Assembly (NCBI GenBank): GCA_022560025.1
Contig: JAFISE010000124.1
Location: forward strand, 23,447 to 87,446
Length of the DNA stretch: 64,000 nt
From: Stagonosporopsis chrysanthemi
Lineage: Eukaryota; Ascomycota; Dothideomycetes; Pleosporales; Didymellaceae
Reading direction: 5' to 3'
Shown: piece after piece, positions 57,260-64,000 of the stretch
Layout of the letters: the number at the start of each line of letters is the position of its first letter
Numbering within the stretch: the stretch's first letter is position 1
Made by a program: the position numbers and the translations under genes
The notes under the pieces: generated by a model
The model's database searches: none
What the model was told of the DNA's origin: nothing
Seen by the model: the letters and a program-made list of their open reading frames with translations, nothing else

Positions 57260-58280
57260 GCAAAATCGTCAGCAAACTTCGACCTCTCTCCTGTACAATC
57301 TATGTTTTCCAATCTGGAGATAAAACAGCGGACCGCTTCAACCAGAGTTTCCTTTTGTGTGTCAATCGGCCGATGACCGTAGGAGCTTTGACTGAAGCCA
57401 TAAAGGCACTCGTGTCTAAGCATGAGATGTTGGATACTCGGTTCGTACGAGTGGATGGAGTCTGGTTGCAGCAATTATCCACGGATGTGGGCAGTCGTAT
57501 CAGCCTATTTATCACTCGCATTTTAATCCTGGCGAGGATGCAGCGAGACAGTGGCCAGTCGCCGGCGCACACTTCATTTCGAGTGGGGTCTTCTTGTTGG
57601 CGTAGCTTTTGGTCGCCTTGGGTCTAGGCAGTACTTATTCATGGCGATACATCACCTGGTCATGGGTCTAGGTTCTTGGCAGACCTTGCTCGCAGACTTG
57701 AAGGCCGGCTGTTTAATGCCCCGAGCTACTTTCCCACTCGGCCTCTTCCATTTCAGGAGTGAAACAACCTGCAGCTCAGACCCGAAGATGTCCTCCAACA
57801 GTCCATAGCTGCTCCGAATCTCAACTATTGGGGCATGGCAAGGCGACCGAACCTGGCTAAGGATGAGCTTCAGATTGAGTTTGATGTAGACCAGGTAACC
57901 ACAGCTCTATTGTACAATCGCTGAGCATTGAGCTTCCAGGCAGCGACTGACTTCAAGAATTTGTTGCCAAACAGAGCATGAACTTGTCCAGCCTCTTCCA
58001 GGCTGCTTGAGCAATTGTCTTTGAAGCATAGACTAGTATGTCGACAGTCTGCTTCGACTATCTAGCCTCCGGCCGTGGCATCGACTTGCCAGGGGCTGGC
58101 GAGATTGCTGGGCCCATGATCCGGGCACTCACGCAGACAACATCAGCCTTGTACGAACGATCCATGACGACTTCGTATCGGGCATTGAACAGGGACCTTG
58201 ACATATTCCGAAGCCCAAAGACCATAAGGAAGCATTGGCAGAAGGTCCGTGACTGGTCGTCGGCAGCAAAAAGCAGACGC
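57260..58280 (+). pseudogene. Relic of a nonribosomal peptide synthetase condensation domain
   Basis: Plus-strand pieces in shifting frames follow the order of a condensation domain: FDLSPVQSMF, then DRFNQSFLL, LVSKHEMLDTRFVRVDGVW, MAIHHLVMGLGSW in place of the catalytic HHxxxDG, NYWGMARRPNLAKDE and VCFDYLASGRGIDLPGAG. Frameshifts and stops are frequent, and adenylation and carrier domains are not visible. The His motif has lost its Asp-Gly, so even the domain would be inactive. It is a fragment of a former secondary-metabolite gene, perhaps displaced by later insertions on its right. Confidence 0.75.
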
Positions 58281-58365
58281 CCAACTCGAGAGAAGCAGAA
58301 GGAGATACAAGGGGGCATCAGCCAGCATTGCAAGAAGGTGCATTCCAGCGGTTGTTGGTCCTGGT

Positions 58366-58524
58366 CCTGGACACAGTCGTCAACAAGCAAGTCAAGTCAA
58401 GTCAAGTCGCGTGAACGGCCCAACAGTCGGGATGTGCCCGCAGACACGGACCAGAAACTGCTCTGTAGAGCCGACTTGACTTGACTTGACTTGACTTGCT
58501 TGTTGACGACTGTGTTGGTCCAGG
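58366..58524. repeat. Inverted repeat with CAAGT pentamer arrays
   Basis: The left arm 58371-58408 has an 18-base head (ACACAGTCGTCAACAAGC) followed by four AAGTC units. The right arm 58473-58515 is its reverse complement with one extra pentamer. The 64-base spacer has no frame. Flanking CCTGG and CCAGG extend the symmetry. The arms would form a strong hairpin or cruciform. Confidence 0.88.
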
Positions 58525-58909
58525 GCCAAGGGATTTCCAAGTCCAGCAGCTCGGTGACGGTGGCCAGACGTCGTGCCCGTTGACGGCGACGCAGCGTGAG
58601 CGCAGGTGGACGAAAAGATGGCGAGGGCGTGGGCCAACATCGAGACACGGCGGCGAAACACCTTCCAGGAGGAAGAGCGTGATACGGTAAACCCTTGGCT
58701 AGAGTAGACGCAATGGCTGCGCACGTATTTAGCAAATTAGTTGGCCTCAATTGCATGTTAGCTTCTATCCTGAAGTGGTTCGACTGTAACGTGTTTTCCT
58801 AATGCAGTACTATTGCCCTGTACCACAGTTCACTGAACAAGCGCATGACGTGCACAGACGAGTTTGTTTCAAACGTGCACGCACGAGCTTGGCAACAACC
58901 CCGGTCCTA

Positions 58910-58952
58910 CCGTGTCCGTGCACCCAATGCACGGATTCAACCAATGCACGGT
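58910..58952. repeat. Left terminal inverted repeat of the pogo element
   Basis: 43 bases identical to the reverse complement of 61004-61046. It holds two direct copies of CCAATGCACGG. Confidence 0.95.
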
Positions 58953-58998
58953 ATAACCAAACAACGCACCTATTTTGACGCGTAATAACTCCACCACT

Positions 58999-60729
58999 AT
59001 GCCAGGAATTAATGATGCTATTGCAGAGATTCATAATTTGAAGCCTAGTAATAAATTTGTATATACTCAGATTGCAAAAAAACACAGTGTTAATCGCTCT
59101 ACATTGTCGCGCGTCTATTGACGTGATTAGGTTCCCTAGGCAGTTGCTAACAAGCAGCAGCAGAAGCTCACCCCACAATAAGAATTAGACCTTGTAAAGT
59201 ATATAAATTTACTTACTACGCGTTACACAACACCTTCACGCACTATAGTACGCAATTTCGCCTCTACTGTTGCGCAAACTCCTGTCTCTGATAGCTGGGT
59301 TACACGCTTCCTTAACCGTCACCTTAACTAGCTTACCTACTAATGGACGACAGGTATAGACTCTAATTGCCACAACGCTGAGTCTGGGTATAAGTATAAG
59401 CTATACTTTGACCTACTGCAGCAGAAGATTGCTGAATACAACATTGAACCTGAGAACACGTACAATATAGATAAGAAGGGCTTCGCAATTGGGGTACTAG
59501 GAAGGACGAAGCGCATCTTTAGTAGGCGTCAATATAAGAAGAAGGAGGTTCAGCAAGCTTGTCAAGATGGCTCGCGAGAGTGGGTGAGCTTACTAGCTTC
59601 TATCTGTGCTGATGGGACTGCTCTGCCTCCTAGCATTATATTTGCGTCGAAAAACTCTACAATCCAGAGTTATTGGGTGGCCGATATTGAGGCAGGAATA
59701 CACCAAGTTCACGTGGCTTCTTCGCCTTCTGGCTGGACGAACAATGACATTGGATTAGCCTGGCTTAAGCAGGTATTTGACCGTTATACCAAGGCAAAGG
59801 CGCGCAGAAGCTATAGGCTTTTGATAGTAGATGGCCACGGGAGCCACCTAACGCAGGACTTCATCGACTACTGCGATCAGAATCGGATTACACTGGCTGT
59901 GTTGCCACCTCACAGTACCCAGACGCTGCAGCCGTTGGATGTAGTCTGCTTTAAGCCTCTCTCCTCTGCGTACGCCTCTGAGCTGGATGACTACCTCCAG
60001 AAGACTCAAGGCCTATTGCTGTTGACGAAAGCCGACTTTTTCAGCCTATTCTGGCCTGCCTGGGTGCACACGTTCAAGGATAAGCTTATACAAAACGCCT
60101 TCACTGCCACAGGGATAGACCCATTAAACCCTGACGTTATACTCAATAGATTCCGCCACACAACACCTACAAGCTCAGGCTCAGTTACCTCTGGCTCTAC
60201 TGCCTATTCTGCAGAAGACTGGCTACAAGCTTGTACTACACTGCGTGCAGAAGTAAAGGATCTGCGCAGTGCGGGTGCGCGGAAGCTTGGCCAAACTATC
60301 CACCACCTATTAACTCAGGTAGAGCTCCTTCACAGCGAACTCAATGGCCTAATGCAGAAGCTATACCTAAAGCAGAAGCGTCAGAAGCAACCTAGCAGGC
60401 AATTGGACCTGCAACAGCATCAGGAGTACCACGGCAGAGCGATAGTGTGGTCTCCTTGGTCTATTCAGGAGGCACGGGTTCGAATAGCTGTCAATGAGAG
60501 GAACAAGGAGGAGGAAGAGCAAAAAAAAGCAGAGATGAGGGAGTTAGCAGCTGCTAATAAGCTATACAAGGAGAAGATTGAAGAAGAGAAGCATCAACAG
60601 CAGGCAAGGGAGAAGGAAGAGCGTGCAAGGATGAAGGCAGAGGAACGTCAAGCAATAGACGTCCAGAAAGCTGCCAGAGCCGCTGCCAAACAGGCTAACG
60701 ACGCTGCAAAAGCTATACAACAGTTCTAA
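58999..60729 (+). pseudogene. Pogo-type transposase gene with stops only in its N-terminal part
   Basis: One constant frame runs from ATG 58999 to TAA 60729. Six stops break it, at 59119, 59128, 59137, 59179, 59329 and 59341, all within the first 116 codons, which encode the helix-turn-helix DNA-binding part (KKHSVNRSTLSRVY). The remaining 461 codons are open and carry the DDE domain: YNIDKKGF with the first Asp, LIVDGHGSHLT with the second and QPLDVVCFKPL with the third, then a Lys/Glu-rich coiled tail. YNIDKKGF differs from the usual NMDEKGF by changes that G-to-A would explain. The stops fit C-to-T change at CAG, CAA and CGA codons, as in repeat-induced point mutation. A truncated protein from an internal start (59584 region) would lack DNA binding. 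Confidence 0.92.
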
Positions 60730-61003
60730 AGAGGTAAGACTACAACCTTAAAAGCTTCTGCAGTCAAACTAAAGCCTATGCGTCATGCTGTAGGTGCTCG
60801 TAGTCGCCCAAAGCCTGCGACGCCTCCTCCACCAGCTCGCACACACACCACCTGCAGTGGCTGCACCACCACTTTATATAGATAACTTTTGCATAAGAAC
60901 TTTGTTGCATAGGTCTATAGAATACTGCACCAAAATACCTCGCGATAATAACTATTGTACGTGGCTCTACAACCTCATTTGTGTTGGCTACCAAAAGCGT
61001 TGA

Positions 61004-61046
61004 ACCGTGCATTGGTTGAATCCGTGCATTGGGTGCACGGACACGG
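61004..61046. repeat. Right terminal inverted repeat of the pogo element
   Basis: 43 bases, reverse complement of the left end without mismatch, followed by the TA target duplicate. Confidence 0.95.
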
Positions 61047-61871
61047 TAACCTGTCACGGTAAGCCCAGCCTACCAAGCTAGTTTTAGCGCTGTTCTTTTG
61101 CATCGACACCATATGTGTTAGTGTACCTAGAATTATGTTAGCGCAAAAGCAAAGACAGAACACTATGCCTTTGGACAAGTAAATGTAAGGTTAGGCCTGT
61201 AGGTCTTTACGCCGTAGGCCTTAGGTTTTGCCGTTCAGGGTTTTTGCGGTAACAGTCCTACACAGGACAGATTCGTGAGTAGAACTTAGTCAATTCAAGG
61301 AGTAGTATGAAGTTATGAAGGGTGCTTGTTACCTAAGCTAGGAACCTCCTTCCTCCTCTAGTCGTTGTGGGCAGGCAGACTTCGTGCAGCGTCTTGCTCT
61401 CGCCACTAAGTGAATTCTTAGTCCTAGCTTTCGTACAGATAGGATCTTTCGGCACGCTACATGAGCGGTCCGTCTTTGCTTCTAGATGTTGGAATTTCCC
61501 GTGTTACTAGGCAGAGTCTCTATCTGACGTTCGTATTTCCATCAGCTAGGCAAGGCTGGGCGAAGTGAGGTGACAGCCCTGACAGGTCTAGCGTACTCGG
61601 CGCCGATGTGGAGAAGGGTAAATCCTAGTTCCAATATCTAACGGCGAGTCTACTCTTGGCAGTAGACTACCATTGAGCCGTAGTGTTACTCTAGTACTAG
61701 CTACCAACTCGTAGACACACTGCTCTTTTCAGTATAAGTAGAGCTTCCTATAGCTGTTTACAATAGGACCATCAGCGATCTCTCACTCATTCCTTAGCTC
61801 AACATTCTACAAAAGCTCTACCACAGCAACTCTTTTTAAGCTTCAATCAAAGCACCACATTCTCACTTAAT
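61047..61871. promoter_or_regulatory. Region upstream of the small secreted protein gene
   Basis: No gene recognised. A 6-base-stem hairpin GTCTAC-TCTTGGCA-GTAGAC lies at 61648-61667. TATAAG at 61733-61738, about 140 bases before the start codon, may be a TATA element, followed by a CA- and CT-rich leader. CTAG is frequent, as in sequence affected by C-to-T mutation. Confidence 0.45.
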
Positions 61872-62597
61872 ATGAAGACCACCATTCTCACCAGTGCTCT
61901 GTTCGCTGTTTTGGCGACTACTGCCTCTGCATCGCCTACTCCTCAGGCAGCGGAGCCCGTCTACGATGGCGCAATCAATGCCGTTGTTGATCCCGCAACA
62001 GAAGTTACCATTATGGCTTATAAGGTTCGTTCTCTCTTTGAAGACAGTTTTGTCGCTACTTGCTTACACAAGTTCTAGGCCGCTGATGGATCTCTTACTT
62101 ATAGCGATGAGGAACTCGTCACAAAGAGAGACACCGGTGCTGCTGAAGTCTCCGTCCAGCGTCTCCAAAAGCGCGTCGGACCTGTCGTCGTCGTTATCGG
62201 CATTGCTGCTATCCCAGGCATAGCCATTATCACCAAAATAGCTGTTGAGGTTGGTCAGCAGTTTGTCAGGGACCTCGGAAATTGGAACCGAGCCCGCGAA
62301 GCATTTACGAGGAAGACGACAGCTGAGATGTGGGCCAGGAACCCTGATTACAGGAAGTACCCTGCGGCTATCTGCTACAACAAGGGATACAGTTTCCAGA
62401 ACAACAAGTTCACCGGCCGTGTCAAAGCCAAGTTCAGCCTTGGAAGCATCTTGACAACCAACTACGACTGCATGTACATGGAGGGCGGCAACCAGTTCTA
62501 CACTCACAGTGAGGGCGGTTACATCAACCTGTCTTACCACTACAACAGTCAACGCTGCTCCCACGACCGCCGTACTGGAGATTTGACCTGCAGGTAA
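61872..62597 (+). CDS. Small secreted protein with Kex2 sites, effector-like
   Basis: Exons 61872-62024 and 62079-62597, with a 54-base phase-0 intron (weak donor GTTCGT, acceptor TTCTAG), encode 223 residues. A clear signal peptide (MKTTILTSALFAVLATTASA) is followed by an acidic pro-part. KR pairs at residues 67-68 and 82-83 look like Kex2 cleavage sites. After the second comes a hydrophobic, glycine-containing helix (VGPVVVVIGIAAIPGIAI) and then a polar domain with four Cys (AICYNKGY, YDCMYM, RCSHD, LTCR), enough for two disulphides. I believe such proteins in Dothideomycetes are catalogued as DUF7888, but I cannot confirm it. The function is unknown. A secreted size, pro-region and position next to a transposon and AT-rich tract fit an effector or antimicrobial protein. 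Confidence 0.75.
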
Positions 62598-64000
62598 GCA
62601 TTGCGCTTTCTGCCTTGGTTCTAGAGAGTGTGTAGTGTCTTTGTTTGTTTTACCTGCACCTAATAGTCAACTTTTTGTATTTAGTTATGTTTATAGATTT
62701 GTTTCTAGATAAGTCTAACGTGTTATACTACTAAGCTGCGTGCTCTACTAAGCTAAATACTTAATATAGCTATACTATGTCTGTGCACTTAATATATAGA
62801 TTTAGTTAATATACTAAACTACTAAAACACTCCTTTCTTAATATATCTATAATTGTATAATATAATAAGATTATAGAAAGTTCTACAAGAGTATAATACT
62901 TTTATATCTAAATATAAGATTCTATAGTCTAAAATAACAAAAAAGTATAGTATTATTATAAAACTATGCCTAGTTCTTAATATAACAGGCTAGGCCTACA
63001 GCTAGTGCCTAAGCACTTACGTGCCTTAGAATTAGACTTACTAGGGCTCTGCTATAGAACTATCTTACCTCTAAAGCAGAGTACAAAAGCTCTATAAACT
63101 AGAGCTAGAGCTTACTAGGCCCTAGCTACAGCTCCTATAAATAAAAGACTACTATACTATAGTTATTCTCTATTAAATTTATCTAGTTTATACTAGTAAT
63201 AGCTCTTAGCAAAATACTTTTTATAGTTAAATTTAATTATATACTTCTATTAAGATATTAAGAGACTTTCTAACTATAGCTAACAAAGTTAACAATACTA
63301 TAAGGCAGTTAGTAGACTTTAGCTTTAAGCTCTATTAAGTAAACAACTTATATCTAGATATCTATAGAGCTATATAAGAATAAGTTACTATTTTTATAGT
63401 ACTAAAAGTCTTAAGAGATTAGGTTCTTTAATAAGCTATAGAAAGGTTAGCTACTTATCTAGGATAGGCCTTTCTCTTAGACAATATAATTGTTAAGATA
63501 CTGTCTAGACCTTTAGAGAGCCTGTCTCTCTAAGATCTAGCTAGGCTAGTAAATAGGTAGAGGTTAGGTAGAGGTTAGAGTAGCACGTAACAGTACTTAA
63601 CCTCTACCTAACTCCTACCTGCGCTAAGTTAATACTAAGTAGATAGAGGTTAGGTTGTCTCTACTTAGAGTAGAGGTTAGGTTAGGGTTGCTAAAAAATA
63701 TACTAAAAATTAGCTTTACTAACTCTAACTATATATAGAAAGGATTTATAGAATTCTAAATCTATTGTTTTTTAAGAAAATATCTCTATTATATATTAGA
63801 ATTATAAGAAATTATTATTATAGCAAATTATTATATTAAGTAACTATTAGTTTAAAAAGAGTTTATAATTACTTTTTATAGACATACTTAGAGAATTAAA
63901 GTTAGAATATAAACATGTACACTAATTAGCTAAATAATATTTTACTACTACTAAAAGCACTAAGCTTATTATAGTATTAAAGAGCTAGCTTAGAATTCTT
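62598..64000. other. AT-rich, repeat-mutated tract at the window end
   Basis: 1.4 kb with no coding frame, dominated by TATA, CTAT, TAGAG and TTAATA strings, with a low CpG and CpA content by eye. It begins about 40 bases after the secreted protein gene and runs out of the window. It fits a decayed repeat or subtelomere after repeat-induced point mutation. Confidence 0.7.
63554..63682. repeat. TAGAGGTTAGG-type reiterations with inverted copies
   Basis: TAGAGGTTAG occurs several times (near 63559, 63570, 63644 and 63671), and its complement CTAACCTCTA-like strings at about 63599-63611, forming an inverted pair with TAGGTAGAGGTTAG at 63554. GGTTAGGGTT near 63679 resembles a telomere repeat once. 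This may be a subtelomeric or degenerate telomere-like block. Confidence 0.6.

Larger units (their letters stand above)
58910..61046 (+). mobile_element. Fot1/pogo-type (Tc1-mariner superfamily) transposon
   Basis: A 2137-bp element with terminal inverted repeats of 43 bases, identical in both ends (58910-58952 and 61004-61046), beginning CCGTGTCCGTGCACCCAATG. TA dinucleotides flank both ends (58908-58909 and 61047-61048), the target-site duplication typical of the superfamily. Each end contains the 11-base string CCAATGCACGG twice, which could bind the transposase. The single internal gene is a DDE transposase, broken as described below. Perfect ends with a damaged gene suggest a copy that could still be moved by an active relative. 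The element lies right of the peptide-synthetase relic and the pentamer inverted repeat. Confidence 0.95.

Noticed and set aside
1..64000. CRISPR arrays, ribosomal or transfer RNA genes
   Set aside because: No regular repeat-spacer pattern was seen, and no stretch showed a convincing tRNA arm set or rRNA-like sequence. A tRNA search program could still find one I missed.

Overview
The window looks like one chromosome-end segment of a filamentous ascomycete, most likely a Dothideomycete of the Pleosporales type. Genes are spaced by short intergenic regions on both strands and have small GT-AG introns, mostly 45-60 bases. The families are typically fungal: HET, Zn2Cys6, GH71, GH43, DUF1996, WSC, a Pth11-like receptor and a Fot1/pogo transposon. 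The last 1.4 kb is extremely AT-rich. The order is inferred from gene types only.

Left part (1-38 kb), gene-rich and largely intact. In order: an ACSF3-like acyl-CoA synthetase (1408-3229, +), a broken HExxH-protein gene (3843-5074), a dienelactone-hydrolase-family protein (5728-6525, +), a secreted GH71 alpha-1,3-glucanase (7283-8745, +), a HET-domain protein (8924-10984, +), a Zn2Cys6 regulator (11313-13518, +), an enoyl-CoA hydratase/isomerase (13832-14617, +), a secreted DUF1996 protein (15732-16715, +), a Baeyer-Villiger-type monooxygenase (17012-18602, -), a 1736-residue protein with a CorA-like membrane end (20821-26079, +), a six-exon Pth11-like seven-helix protein (26778-28223, -), a P450 pseudogene (28847-30438, +), a WSC-domain secreted protein (31189-32274, -), a type-B carboxylesterase with an inferred 5-base microexon (34696-36418, -) and a GH43 enzyme (37220-38301, +). 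I rebuilt exon structures by frame and splice-site agreement.

Middle (38-46 kb). Relics of a fungal transcription factor (- strand) and an aldehyde dehydrogenase (+ strand) are followed by an intact secreted S9 peptidase (41613-43544, +) and an adenylate-forming ligase ending in SKL (43705-45460, -), so probably peroxisomal.

Right part (46-64 kb), accessory and subtelomere-like. It holds unrecognised lineage-specific genes, some with in-frame stops, short duplications, a possible HET scrap, an intact old-yellow-enzyme gene (53583-54984, -), a decayed nonribosomal peptide synthetase fragment, a pentamer-rich inverted repeat and a 2137-bp pogo-type transposon with perfect 43-bp terminal repeats. 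A small secreted Kex2-processed protein (61872-62597, +) is the last gene before the AT-rich tract.

The genes do not form one pathway. Three themes recur: secreted degradation of polymers and proteins (GH71, GH43, carboxylesterase, S9, DUF1996, WSC), acyl-CoA and peroxisomal metabolism, and decay of accessory genes by stops that C-to-T change would explain, as expected of repeat-induced point mutation.
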